This document shows positions 25,757 to 34,579 of a stretch of 63,333 nucleotides of DNA, piece after piece. Numbering within the stretch: position 1 is the stretch's first letter; each line of letters opens with the position of its first letter. Location: NCBI GenBank assembly GCA_017935505.1, contig JAGBHM010000005.1, positions 1-63,333 of the forward strand, in the 5' to 3' direction. The notes beneath the pieces are model-generated. The model was not told the origin of the DNA, searched no databases, and was given only the letters and a program-made list of their open reading frames with translations. The DNA comes from Bacteroidales bacterium (GTDB lineage: Bacteria > Bacteroidota > Bacteroidia > Bacteroidales > UBA932). Made by a program: the position numbers and the translations under genes.

Positions 25757-26194
25757 CTACAACACCATCAAAAGAGTCCCGGCAGTAATAAGCAAACATC
25801 CTATAATTGACTTCAGAGTGAATGCTTCGTGCAAAAATATTACAGCAAGGACTATTGTAAACACAATACTGAGTTTATCTATAGGAACCACCTTCGAGAC
25901 ATCACCAATCTGCAGAGCCTTGTAATAGCACAACCATGATATTCCTGTTGCCAAGCCAGAAAGTATCAGAAATATCCAGCTCTTCTTGCTTATGTCAACT
26001 ATTCCCCCTTGTGTATTTGTAATAAACACCATACCCCAAGCCAACAGGACCACAACAACAGTTCTCACGGCTGTTGCCAAATTGGAATTCACACCCTCAA
26101 TTCCCACTTTTGCAAGGATGGATGTAAGTGCTGCAAATATTGCAGACAATAACGCAAAAACCAACCACATATATTTACCGGAAGATTTTATCAT
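25757..26194 (-). CDS. EamA-family small transporter (single-domain)
   Basis: 145 residues with about five hydrophobic helices. The start WLVFALLSAIFAALTSILAKVG and the end (DKLSIVFTIVLAVIFLHEAFTLKSIIGCLLITAG) are the classic EamA repeat. This is a half-size protein with a single EamA domain, expected to work as a dimer in the inner membrane. Substrates of these drug/metabolite exporters are mostly unknown. It starts 11 bp after iorB, so it may be co-transcribed with the iorAB genes and export a product or by-product, though this is only a positional guess. Confidence 0.82.
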   Translation of the reverse strand: MIKSSGKYMWLVFALLSAIFAALTSILAKVGIEGVNSNLATAVRTVVVVLLAWGMVFITNTQGGIVDISKKSWIFLILSGLATGISWLCYYKALQIGDVSKVVPIDKLSIVFTIVLAVIFLHEAFTLKSIIGCLLITAGTLLMVL

Positions 26195-26205
26195 ATACTC
26201 TGATA

Positions 26206-26781
26206 CTATTTACAGGCAGCTTTCTGCCCTGCTCTGAAAGCTTTAAGATTAGAATCTACAATCGACTCTCCTTTACGGGCAAATATTCGCTCAATACCCT
26301 GTTCAAACTTCTCAGGTTCAATACCCAATAAATGGCTGCATGCTCCCAGCAAGACTATATTTGCCCCTCTCGGATTTCCGGCCTCTTTTGCAATTGCATC
26401 CACATCCACCTTGATCACATTGGCTATTTTTGCCAACTCCGCATTAATATCTTCTATTGCAGGATAGTTTGGAATATTTACAAATGGCTCTGTATTGGTA
26501 ACAATCCAACCATCCTTTGCAAGATATGGGAGATAGCGAAGCGCCTCCATCGGCTCAAGGGAGATTATAAGGTCTGCACACCCCTTTGGAATAAGGTCTG
26601 AAGCAATCGGATCCGATGATATCCTCAGATTGGATTGCACATCACCGCCCCTCTGACTCATTCCATGCACCTCTGCCTGCTTGATATTAAGATTCTCTTT
26701 TAGAGCAGCCTCGCCTATTACAGTTGCAATGGAGAGGATTCCCTGACCGCCTACTCCAGCCAATATTATATCTTTTTTCAT
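26206..26781 (-). CDS. iorB: Indolepyruvate oxidoreductase subunit beta
   Basis: 191 residues. It begins IILAGVGGQGILSIATVIGEAA, the nucleotide-like GVGGQG signature of the gamma domain of 2-oxoacid:ferredoxin oxidoreductases, followed by VHGMSQRGGDVQSNLRI. Together with IorA it oxidatively decarboxylates aryl-pyruvates (from Trp, Phe, Tyr) to aryl-acetyl-CoA with ferredoxin as acceptor, or runs in reverse for amino acid synthesis. It lies 44 bp downstream of iorA on the same strand. The length is normal for the family. Confidence 0.93.
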   Translation of the reverse strand: MKKDIILAGVGGQGILSIATVIGEAALKENLNIKQAEVHGMSQRGGDVQSNLRISSDPIASDLIPKGCADLIISLEPMEALRYLPYLAKDGWIVTNTEPFVNIPNYPAIEDINAELAKIANVIKVDVDAIAKEAGNPRGANIVLLGACSHLLGIEPEKFEQGIERIFARKGESIVDSNLKAFRAGQKAACK

Positions 26782-26825
26782 ACTCTTCTATTTTTATATA
26801 TCCCGACAAATTTAAATAACAATCA

Positions 26826-28445
26826 TTAGTTCTTCTTCTCCTTAGCGTGACGTTTGAATGTCTGGATGCACTCCCTACGTGGAATTATTACCGAAACACC
26901 ATTATACTCTATCTCCTCCTTTATTACAGCCTTGATCTGCTCCATATTCTTTGCCAACGGCACAACCACCCTGATATGCTCAGGAGCAACACCAACTGCC
27001 GCGCAAATTGCCTCAAGTTTTGTAGTTCCTGCTGAATCCTGACCTCCAGTCATGCCGGTTGTAAGATTGTCGGAAATTACAACAACAATATTTGCGTTTG
27101 CATTTGCGGCATCAAGAAGGCCTGTTATTCCGGAATGGGTAAATGTGGAATCTCCAATAACAGCAACTGACGGGAACTGGCCGGCATCCGCAGCACCTTT
27201 TGCCATTGTAATTGATGCACCCATATCAATTGTAGAGTGGATTGCCCTGAATGGAGGCAATGCTCCCAGAGTATAGCATCCTATATCACTAAACACCTTA
27301 TAATCCGGATACTCGGCAAGAGTTTGATTAAGCGCATTATAAACATCTCTATGTCCACAACCTTGGCACAATGCAGGAGGTCTTGGCACTGTTACCTGTG
27401 ATGCAGGATATGTTTCATGAGCAGGCAGCCCCAATGCAGCTCTTACAGAGTCTGGCGTAAGCTCTCCTGTGCGTGGCAATACTCCTTTGCCGTCTGCACC
27501 ACCAGAAAGACGTCCTATAACTCTGCAGTTTACTGGCAAGATACCTTTCACCATCTCTTCTACAACCGGTTGTCCCTCCTCCATCACCAGCAATGTCTCA
27601 CACTCGGCCGCCATCTTGTTTATCATATCTACAGGCAACGGATATTGTGAAATTTTCAAAATCGGATGCTGAAAATCTTCACCAGCATTCTCCTTAAGAT
27701 AATTATATGCTATGCCGCATGCTATTATTCCAACACTCTTATCTGCACCATCTGTATATATATTATAAGGTGACTCCATAGCTTTAGCCTGCATATCCTC
27801 ATAATTTTCAATTACTTTCGGATAGCGTTTCTTTGAATTGACCGGTAGCAGCACCCATCTCCAAGGCTCTTGAGGATATGATATTGCATCTATCGGGCGG
27901 GCCTGTGAATTAACCTCAACAACAGAGCGGGAATGCGCCATTCTTGTTGTAACCCTCATCAATACTGGAGTTTTTCTCTGCTCCGACAAATTGAATCCAT
28001 ACTCCATCATATCATACGCCTCCTGCTGTGATGACGGCTCAAGCACAGGTATGAGGGCAAACTTGCCATAAAAACGGGAATCCTGCTCATCTTGTGAAGA
28101 GTGCATCGACGGATCATCCGCCACCACCACTATAATACCACCGTTACACCCGGAAATTGCCGAGTTCACAAAAGGGTCTGCAGCAACATTCAATCCCACA
28201 TGTTTCATACAGACAATCGAGCGTTTTCCCACATAAGATACGCCCAAAGCCGCCTCCATTGCAGTCTTCTCATTCACACACCAGCGGCAATGAATACCTC
28301 TCTCCCTTGTTATGGGCTGCATCTGTATAAACTCTGTTATCTCTGTAGAGGGAGTGCCAGGATAGGCATATACACCTTGAATTCCACTGTCAAGAGCTCC
28401 CAAAGCTATAGCCTCATCTCCCAACAGCAATCTCTTATACTTCAT
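26826..28445 (-). CDS. iorA: Indolepyruvate:ferredoxin oxidoreductase subunit alpha, ferredoxin domain absent
   Basis: 539 residues. The N-terminal pyrimidine-binding part (GVYAYPGTPSTEI; KHVGLNVAADPF) and the thiamine diphosphate domain (CQGCGHRDVYNAL near 355; IGDSTFTHSGITGLLDA near 430; NLTTGMTGGQ) are complete. Classical IorA proteins end in a domain with two 4Fe-4S clusters; this one stops right after IIPRRECIQTFKRHAKEKKN, before it would begin. I believe this shorter form is usual in Bacteroidota, so it is not obviously truncated. An external ferredoxin would then take the electrons directly from the core. It forms an operon with iorB. Confidence 0.92.
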   Translation of the reverse strand: MKYKRLLLGDEAIALGALDSGIQGVYAYPGTPSTEITEFIQMQPITRERGIHCRWCVNEKTAMEAALGVSYVGKRSIVCMKHVGLNVAADPFVNSAISGCNGGIIVVVADDPSMHSSQDEQDSRFYGKFALIPVLEPSSQQEAYDMMEYGFNLSEQRKTPVLMRVTTRMAHSRSVVEVNSQARPIDAISYPQEPWRWVLLPVNSKKRYPKVIENYEDMQAKAMESPYNIYTDGADKSVGIIACGIAYNYLKENAGEDFQHPILKISQYPLPVDMINKMAAECETLLVMEEGQPVVEEMVKGILPVNCRVIGRLSGGADGKGVLPRTGELTPDSVRAALGLPAHETYPASQVTVPRPPALCQGCGHRDVYNALNQTLAEYPDYKVFSDIGCYTLGALPPFRAIHSTIDMGASITMAKGAADAGQFPSVAVIGDSTFTHSGITGLLDAANANANIVVVISDNLTTGMTGGQDSAGTTKLEAICAAVGVAPEHIRVVVPLAKNMEQIKAVIKEEIEYNGVSVIIPRRECIQTFKRHAKEKKN

Positions 28446-28542
28446 ATTTTGTATCTATTTTTAATTTTTTGCTTACAAATTTAATAAAATATCACAAATA
28501 ACATGATGAAATCACAAAAAGCGTTATAAAGTTTAATTTTAC

Positions 28543-28550
28543 TAACTTTG
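28543..28550 (+). promoter_or_regulatory. Candidate -7 box of the NUC1 nuclease gene
   Basis: TAACTTTG matches TAnnTTTG and lies 26 bp before the ATG. There is no clear TTTG upstream at the right distance. Confidence 0.4.
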
Positions 28551-28576
28551 TCGGGGAAATCCCATAAAACAGAATC

Positions 28577-29431
28577 ATGAAAAGATACTCCAAAACAGCA
28601 AGTAAGAGTGGTCATAAAAAAAGCCCGTTGAAGATAATCCTCTCATTGATAATTATTGCGGCAGTACTCTTCTATTCGAGGTATCAGGAGAGCGGCCAGG
28701 AGAGCTGGCAGGAGCCTTCCGACTCCAACTCAGAAGAGGTGGATACAAGTCTGCTGGAATTGCCACAGCTATCAAAAGAGGATAAGATTATAAATTACAG
28801 AGGGTTTAAAGTATCCTACAACAGCAGGACCAGAATACCGGATTGGGTTGCATGGGAGCTTGAAGAGAGTGAAATTTATGGAAAGGCCTCAAGAGAGGGT
28901 ATGATTTTCATGCCCGACAATTCAATTCCTTACCCACAGGCAGAAGATTATGACTACCGCAACTCCGGCTGGACCCGCGGACACATGGCCCCTGCGGCAG
29001 ATTTCAAATGGAGCAAAAAGGCCCTTGAAGATACTTTTCATTTTACAAACTGCTGTCCGCAAGATGCGTCACTCAACGGAGGGATGTGGGACACTCTCGA
29101 GAAAAAAACAAGGGAGGCGGCATCCGAATATGGCAAAGTATGGGTAGTGACCGGCCCTATAATCGGAGAGAACAGATATGGAGTCATCGGAGAAAATTCA
29201 GTAACTGTTCCCGACGCCTTCTTCAAGGCATTGATGATCCATGACGGCAACTCCTATCAGACAATCGCATTCATAATGGAGAACCGAGACCAGAGGGAGA
29301 ACATGCGCAAATGCGCCATGAGCGTCAACAAACTGGAAGAGAAGATAAAACTCAATCTGTTTGACGCACTTGACGACGATATTGAGGAGAAGGTAGAGAG
29401 CAACTACAAACTTTCAGTGTGGGGATTGTAA
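28577..29431 (+). CDS. DNA/RNA non-specific endonuclease (NUC1 family), membrane-anchored or secreted
   Basis: 284 residues. A basic N-terminus is followed by one hydrophobic helix (about 21-39), then a Ser/Glu-rich linker and the nuclease domain. The catalytic segment WTRGHMAPAADF near 134-145 is the DRGH-type motif with its general-base histidine, and the metal-binding Asn lies in FTNCCPQDASLNGGMWDTLE. Family members cut double- and single-stranded nucleic acids without sequence preference. The anchor suggests action in the periplasm or at the cell surface, for nutrient scavenging or DNA clearance. It is transcribed convergently with pgpH, 10 bp apart. Confidence 0.9.
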   Translation: MKRYSKTASKSGHKKSPLKIILSLIIIAAVLFYSRYQESGQESWQEPSDSNSEEVDTSLLELPQLSKEDKIINYRGFKVSYNSRTRIPDWVAWELEESEIYGKASREGMIFMPDNSIPYPQAEDYDYRNSGWTRGHMAPAADFKWSKKALEDTFHFTNCCPQDASLNGGMWDTLEKKTREAASEYGKVWVVTGPIIGENRYGVIGENSVTVPDAFFKALMIHDGNSYQTIAFIMENRDQRENMRKCAMSVNKLEEKIKLNLFDALDDDIEEKVESNYKLSVWGL

Positions 29432-29441
29432 TCCAACCACA

Positions 29442-31511
29442 CTATTGTTTCTTGTGAGGATAGGCTATTCTTGCATGGTATATTTCACCAAGATGTTTCT
29501 TGAATATAGCCTTTACAATATTGATCTCCTTTATTGAGATATCCGCACGCACAAGCTGCGAATCGGAGATACGTTGGCTCAATATTCCATCTACTAGTTT
29601 TGAAATGCTCTCTGCAGAATAATCTTTGAGAGTACGGGAAGCAGCCTCAACAGCATCTGCCATCATTACAACTACCTGCTCTTTTGTTGCAGGAAGTGTA
29701 CCTTTGTATGTGAACTCCCCTATCTTGGACGGATCACCACCTTCATTACAATATTTTGTATAGAAATAACCGGTTTGAGAGCATCCGTGGTGGGATGTTA
29801 TAAAATCGATTATAACCTGGTGCAGATGATATTTCTTTGCAAGTTCAACACCGGCATCCACATGCTTTATAATTTCACGCGCACTCTCCATTGGAGATAA
29901 CTCTTTATGATAATCTATTCCAGGAGCCGCATTCTCTATGAAACATTGCGGATTATTAAGTTTTCCAACATCATGGTACATCGCCCCCACCTTCACCAAT
30001 CTGGCATTGCCACCAATTGCAGCAACAGCCCTTTCCGCCATATTTGCCACCTGCAGCGAGTGCTGGAATGTTCCAGGAGCCTTTCTGGCAAGCTCCTGCA
30101 AAAGAGGATTGTTTGTGTCGGACAGATCCTTGAGGGTTGCCACCGAAACAAGCATGAAGATCTTTTCCAACAAAAATACAAGAGGATAGGCAGCCACAAC
30201 AAAGAGAGCATTCAAGAACAGGTATCCCATGACTGTATAATCAAGCTCCCTCAATGTTCCAACCTCAACAAGTTCAAAAGCAACATGCACCAGCATCAGT
30301 CCTATGAATATCAGCAGTGAATTCATGAACTGCAGCCATCCCCTGTAGAGATATGAGAATGAGACAAGTGCCACAGCTCCGGCAAAGACATTGAGGGTAT
30401 AGAGTTCAACTCCATATTCAGCCATGAAGAGCAGAGGCAACAGCAGTATCATATAAATTGGGAAGACCAGTTTTGCCTGGAAAAATGCCATCATATAGAG
30501 TACAAACACCGCAAACGGCATAAAGAAGAGTGATGTTGTTGAAATACTCCTTATCAGCACAGTAATGACAAATGCAAACACCACAATAAAGAGTATGAAA
30601 CAGAACTGGTTGCTCTTCTTCAAAATGTCCACATCCACAAAATAGATTGTAACATAGAGCAGCGACAATATTACAAGAATGAACAGAGCATGTCCAAGAA
30701 CAAGTTTCCACGCACTGCCAGAGTAACCCATACTCAACTGATATTCAGCCTTATAAGAATCGAGCAGCTGTTCTATCTCCGCTGTAACAGTCTCTCCTTC
30801 AGAAACAATCAGCTGTCCTGTATATATCATTCCTTTTGTAGGGGAGATATAATCTACAGCCTCCTTATGCAGAAGCTGGGTTGTAGCCGGATCATACGAA
30901 AGATTGGGAACGATAAGTCCCGGAATATCAAGCAGTGTAAGGATTGAATCAGCATCATACTGAGGGAGGTTTACCACAATTTCAGACCTTATATAACGCA
31001 CTGCCTTGCTTTGGGTATACAGATCTGCCTCAGGAGTCTCCACCGCCCTTTTTCCCCTCTGCACTATTATATAATTGGTATTGTCAACCTCAACATCCTT
31101 GCCCTGTGATACAGCAGTTTTATCGGGAATCACCCCATGCTGGTATATTGTTCTGAAGGCCTCAGTTACAACAACTTCAATATCATCTGCAAGCAACGCC
31201 TCAGACTCTCTTCTGGAGAGTTCATGAAGCTGCTCATTGAGGATTCCTGAATCATATGTATAATAAGGTATCACCTTTGATGCCGCCTCATCCCTCTCGG
31301 CCATCAATTCGGCCGGAGTCTTCAGCACCGGAAAATCTATAGGGGCGGTAAGTGTTTCATAAAGCCAAGGACGGCCTTTATGATAATCATACTTGAATTT
31401 GCCCTCATTTGGGAAGCAGAGAAGCATTATTACAAAAGCCACAAACAGGCCTATATATACTATCTTGTTTTTAAAGACAGATTTCGAGATATGAATATTC
31501 AGATTTTCCAT
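29442..31511 (-). CDS. 7TM-HD family phosphohydrolase (PgpH-like)
   Basis: 689 residues from the ATG at 31509-31511. Layout: an N-terminal membrane helix (about 15-33), a large extracytoplasmic 7TMR-HDED domain to about 270, seven hydrophobic helices (about 275-455) and a C-terminal HD domain with YHDVGKLNNP near 520, and SHHGCSQTGYFY near 590. In PgpH this HD domain hydrolyses cyclic di-AMP. Bacteroidota homologues have the same domain order and probably the same role, in potassium and osmotic signalling. A TAAATTTG box lies only 6 bp before the ATG (31517-31524), which would give an almost leaderless message. Confidence 0.88.
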   Translation of the reverse strand: MENLNIHISKSVFKNKIVYIGLFVAFVIMLLCFPNEGKFKYDYHKGRPWLYETLTAPIDFPVLKTPAELMAERDEAASKVIPYYTYDSGILNEQLHELSRRESEALLADDIEVVVTEAFRTIYQHGVIPDKTAVSQGKDVEVDNTNYIIVQRGKRAVETPEADLYTQSKAVRYIRSEIVVNLPQYDADSILTLLDIPGLIVPNLSYDPATTQLLHKEAVDYISPTKGMIYTGQLIVSEGETVTAEIEQLLDSYKAEYQLSMGYSGSAWKLVLGHALFILVILSLLYVTIYFVDVDILKKSNQFCFILFIVVFAFVITVLIRSISTTSLFFMPFAVFVLYMMAFFQAKLVFPIYMILLLPLLFMAEYGVELYTLNVFAGAVALVSFSYLYRGWLQFMNSLLIFIGLMLVHVAFELVEVGTLRELDYTVMGYLFLNALFVVAAYPLVFLLEKIFMLVSVATLKDLSDTNNPLLQELARKAPGTFQHSLQVANMAERAVAAIGGNARLVKVGAMYHDVGKLNNPQCFIENAAPGIDYHKELSPMESAREIIKHVDAGVELAKKYHLHQVIIDFITSHHGCSQTGYFYTKYCNEGGDPSKIGEFTYKGTLPATKEQVVVMMADAVEAASRTLKDYSAESISKLVDGILSQRISDSQLVRADISIKEINIVKAIFKKHLGEIYHARIAYPHKKQ

Positions 31512-31615
31512 AGATGCAAATTTACTTATTTCTTTCAATTATATCTGCATTTATTACTATTTTTGCATCCCGACAGATTTACACCACATCTGCCTTTAAC
31601 AATCAAATTTAAAGT

Positions 31616-32491
31616 ATGATGAACTACTTGAAAACTATCACAATCAGTTTGGCACTCCTTGCCTGCGCCCTCGTCTGCAGCTGCAACTGCCAAGAGAAGA
31701 GCCTTCCGGCACCTGAAAGTCCGGAGCTTATTGTAATCGAATCTGCAAACCTCAAATGCAATGATTCAATATTGGTATTTACCCCACAATGCTGCGGAAA
31801 AGCCCTGCAGGAGGGCAAAGCCATCCCAACCCTTTTCCTTCTCCACGGATGGAGCGGATGCTACAAAGACTGGAGCAATAAACATGATATCCAAGAGATC
31901 AGCAACCGTACAGGATTCAGAATAATATGTCCCGACGGATTCTATAACGGATGGTATCTCAACAATACCGACACAACAAAAATGCAGTGGCGCTCATTCT
32001 TCGACCAGGAGTGTTTCCCTCAACTCAAAGAGAAATTCAACCTTGTTGCAGACAGCACATTCATTACCGGCCTGAGCATGGGTGGACATGGTGCCGTAAA
32101 CCTCTTCCTCGACCATCCTGAGAACTTCAGGGCAGCGGGCAGCATGAGCGGTGTGCTTGACCTTCAGCTTACCAGTCTTAGAGATACTGAGCTTGCAAAA
32201 GTTATCGGTGACAAAAAAGAGAGAATTGATGCAGAGAGCGCTGTAACCAGAGTTGCGGAGAAGGCAGAGCAATTGAAACAGATGGACAAACCTATTATCG
32301 TAACTTGCGGATATAATGATGTTTATGTATGCTGCACAGATGTATTCTCACAAAAATGCCGCGAACTTGATGTTCCACATATCAAAATTCTCAGCCCGGG
32401 CAAACACTCGTGGCCATATTGGGGATTTGCACTTGAGCAACATTTGTGGCACTTCAACAAGATATTGAAGGGTGACAATTTGGGTTATTGA
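31616..32491 (+). CDS. Lipoprotein esterase of the alpha/beta hydrolase fold
   Basis: 291 residues (a start one codon later is also possible). A lipoprotein signal ends in LVCSC, so the protein is probably lipid-anchored, and an upstream hydrophobic stretch fits a Bacteroidota signal peptide. The catalytic domain resembles esterase D/feruloyl-esterase-like proteins: FLLHGWSGCYKDW near 76-88, the nucleophile elbow TGLSMGGHGAVN near 153-164, an acid region ITCGYNDVY-like (IVTCGYNDVY) near 230, and the His in PGKHSWPYW near 265. It would hydrolyse esters at the cell envelope. After its stop come two copies of an 80-bp repeat and then a strong terminator. Confidence 0.85.
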   Translation: MMNYLKTITISLALLACALVCSCNCQEKSLPAPESPELIVIESANLKCNDSILVFTPQCCGKALQEGKAIPTLFLLHGWSGCYKDWSNKHDIQEISNRTGFRIICPDGFYNGWYLNNTDTTKMQWRSFFDQECFPQLKEKFNLVADSTFITGLSMGGHGAVNLFLDHPENFRAAGSMSGVLDLQLTSLRDTELAKVIGDKKERIDAESAVTRVAEKAEQLKQMDKPIIVTCGYNDVYVCCTDVFSQKCRELDVPHIKILSPGKHSWPYWGFALEQHLWHFNKILKGDNLGY

Positions 32492-32505
32492 TTCAATTAA
32501 CCTAT

Positions 32506-32664
32506 TTTAAACTTCGTTTACAATCACGCTGCGCCTCGGCATATCTTCAAGCAAGCTTGAGTTCTGCTCTCGGCTTGCAGTTTAGTTTAAACTTCGTTTA
32601 CAATCACGCTGCGCCTCGGCATATCTTCAAGCAAGCTTGAGTTCTGCTCTCGGCTTGCAGTTTA
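32506..32664. repeat. Tandem pair of an 80-bp interspersed repeat
   Basis: Two essentially identical units (32506-32584 and 32586-32664, period 80) begin TTTAAACTTCGTTTACAATC and end CGGCTTGCAGTTTA. A third copy in the opposite orientation lies at 62952-63030 with three differences by my reading. Each unit holds TCAAGC-TT-GCTTGA, able to form a short hairpin. The pair separates the esterase stop from the terminator at 32698-32745. Confidence 0.85.
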
Positions 32665-32914
32665 TTTTCGAGAGAGCCACTCTTTCAAATGATGCAGTGT
32701 GGCAGGGCGCCGGAATGGCATTGACAGCCCTGCCACATTTTTTTTCCGCACTTTTCACCCCATTTTCAACTTTTCTCTTCAAACCTCTTTTGGCAGCCTC
32801 AGCTTTTTCGATTTTGGCAAGTTCTCTGTCGATATTGCTCCACATGATCCAAATACCACACAACATTGCCACGATTGCGGCCACTCCGATAATGTTCATT
32901 AGCAAACTTTCCAT
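32627..32914 (-). CDS. Possible small single-helix membrane protein
   Basis: About 95 residues. A hydrophobic helix at about 5-25 (MNIIGVAAIVAMLCGIWIMW) is followed by a basic, helical cytoplasmic stretch (NIDRELAKIEKAEAAKRGLKR). The start at 32912-32914 avoids a short upstream extension. The last third runs through a terminator-like hairpin for the opposite strand and then into the 80-bp repeat, which supplies the final residues (CKPRAELKLA) and the stop codon. The original C-terminus may therefore have been replaced when the repeat arrived. The frame on the other strand is about as long, so this call is uncertain. Confidence 0.45.
   Translation of the reverse strand: MESLLMNIIGVAAIVAMLCGIWIMWSNIDRELAKIEKAEAAKRGLKRKVENGVKSAEKKCGRAVNAIPAPCHTASFERVALSKINCKPRAELKLA
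32698..32745 (+). terminator. Strong intrinsic terminator of the esterase gene
   Basis: TGTGGCAGGGC pairs exactly with GCCCTGCCACA across an 18-nt loop, followed by eight T. It lies 207 bp after the esterase stop, beyond the tandem repeats. Confidence 0.85.
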
Positions 32915-33017
32915 TTCCTGCATGTTTTAATTGTTAATCCAATGCAAAGAAACGGCGCAGTTTTGACAACTTTTGACAATTTAAAAAAAACTTCAGAAAA
33001 AATTTCCAGAATTTTTA

Positions 33018-33728
33018 TCACATCTCCTCAATTGCATACTCCACTGCCATATTCAGCAGCTCATTGAAGTGCCTGCAACTTTTGAAACGGGCAGAAACAT
33101 ACTCCAGCAATTCATCATCCCCTCTGTCGAGGAGTTCCAAAGGAAGTGACATGCCTATCGAGAAATCCTTATGTTTTATGAGATCTTTCCACCTCTCCTC
33201 AATATCTTCATACCCGCGCGGAACCTTTTTTAGCACATTATATGTCTCAAGTTCAAATCCTTGGGCTTCGGAGATTGCATCAAGAAGAGAATCTCCATTT
33301 ACAGAAATCTCATCCCTAAGACTTTGGACAATCTTTGTATCGGGGCAATACAAACCTGCAGCAAGCAGGCTGTTACCGAGATATCCCGACGCCGTAGCCC
33401 CATCTCCAAAAGATGGCTCCAGATGAAAATAGTAGCCGGCATATGGCGATTTTTTGCCGGAACGGCATATATATGCGCCCATATGTGTCTTGTATGGGCT
33501 CTTGTCTTTACTGAATCTGGTATCCCTATATATACGGTATGTACAATCCTTCACCTGCAGATGGGAATCCCTGATCTGCTCATCCCACCCCTCTATATCT
33601 GCAATGAGTTTCTCCACAAAACGGTTGAAGATTTCCTGTACCTGAAGGTACTCGCCTTTATTTTTATTGAACCACTCCCTGTTGTTGTTGTCACCCAATT
33701 TCACAAGGAAGTCATATACCCTTTTCAT
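33018..33728 (-). CDS. DUF2461 domain protein (TIGR02453 family)
   Basis: 236 residues from the ATG at 33726-33728. Recognised by NNREWFNKNKGEYL near the start, YRIYRDTRFSKDKSPYKTHMGAYI near 70-90, YYFHLEPS near 100 and a CRHFNELL end. The family is widespread, soluble and of unknown function. The length is normal. It is divergent from the steroid reductase cluster with about 60 bp between starts. Confidence 0.88.
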   Translation of the reverse strand: MKRVYDFLVKLGDNNNREWFNKNKGEYLQVQEIFNRFVEKLIADIEGWDEQIRDSHLQVKDCTYRIYRDTRFSKDKSPYKTHMGAYICRSGKKSPYAGYYFHLEPSFGDGATASGYLGNSLLAAGLYCPDTKIVQSLRDEISVNGDSLLDAISEAQGFELETYNVLKKVPRGYEDIEERWKDLIKHKDFSIGMSLPLELLDRGDDELLEYVSARFKSCRHFNELLNMAVEYAIEEM

Positions 33729-33790
33729 TTTCAATTTTTCTTCAAATGTAAAAAAATAACAGTAACTTTACACTTCAATTATTATAAACA

Positions 33791-34555
33791 ATGCAGTATT
33801 CATTTAATCTATTTCTGATTGTAATGGCCTCCATTGCCGCTATGGTATTCATAACACTCTTTTTTGTAACTGCCGGATATGGAAAATTTGCTACAAAAAA
33901 ATGGGGCCCTGCAATAAACAACAAGATAGGATGGCTTCTGATGGAGGCCCCTGTATTTGTTGTAATGACCATTCTATGGCTAAAGAGCGATAGAGCTTTT
34001 GAACCGGCACTGCTCGTCATGTTTGCCATATTCCAGCTGCACTATTTCCAACGCTCATTCATATTTCCTTTCCTGCTGAAAGGCAATGGAAGAATGCCGC
34101 TCTCAATAATTCTCATGGGGGTCCTCTTCAATACGCTCAACGGGCTCATGCAGGGAGGATGGCTCTTTTACATTTCACCGGAGAACAGATACCCTGCATC
34201 ATGGCTTGCATCATGGCAATTCATTGCCGGAGCAATGGTATTTGTAGCCGGATTTATAATAAACATCCATTCCGACAGCATTATACGCAACCTCCGCAAG
34301 CCTGGGGATACAAAGCACTATCTGCCTGAAGGAGGAGTATACAACTATGTGACATCAGCCAACTATTTTGGTGAAATATTGGAATGGGCAGGATTCGCTC
34401 TGCTCACATGGAGCTGGTCAGGAGTTGTCTTCCTATGGTGGACAATAGCCAACCTGGTACCAAGAGCAAATACAATCTACAAAAGATACAAACAGGAATT
34501 CAGAAATGAGATGGAAGGAAAGAATCTGAAAAGAGTCATACCTTTCATATATTGA
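33791..34555 (+). CDS. Steroid 5-alpha-reductase-like membrane enzyme
   Basis: 254 residues with about six membrane segments. The C-terminal signature of the 3-oxo-5-alpha-steroid 4-dehydrogenase family is clear: LPEGGVYNYVTSANYFGEILEWAGFALLTW around 187-216 and the final basic tail with PRANTIYKRYKQEF. An earlier HYFQRSFIFP motif (about 83-92) also fits. The enzyme uses NADPH to reduce the delta-4 double bond of 3-oxo-delta-4 steroids or bile acids to the 5-alpha form. Genes of this type are known in gut Bacteroidota next to a 5-beta-reductase and a 3-beta-hydroxysteroid dehydrogenase, and the next three genes here fit that picture. It starts the four-gene rightward run. Confidence 0.85.
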   Translation: MQYSFNLFLIVMASIAAMVFITLFFVTAGYGKFATKKWGPAINNKIGWLLMEAPVFVVMTILWLKSDRAFEPALLVMFAIFQLHYFQRSFIFPFLLKGNGRMPLSIILMGVLFNTLNGLMQGGWLFYISPENRYPASWLASWQFIAGAMVFVAGFIINIHSDSIIRNLRKPGDTKHYLPEGGVYNYVTSANYFGEILEWAGFALLTWSWSGVVFLWWTIANLVPRANTIYKRYKQEFRNEMEGKNLKRVIPFIY

Positions 34556-34579
34556 TATAAACAGCCTAACAGATCATAA

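Noticed and set aside
32506..32664. Tandem 80-bp units as a CRISPR array
   Set aside because: Only two adjacent identical units with no variable spacers, and a third lone copy elsewhere. No cas genes are in the window.
32637..32930. Plus-strand 97-codon frame opposite the small membrane protein
   Set aside because: It would contain the strong terminator at 32698-32745 within its own transcript, and lacks a signal or domain.
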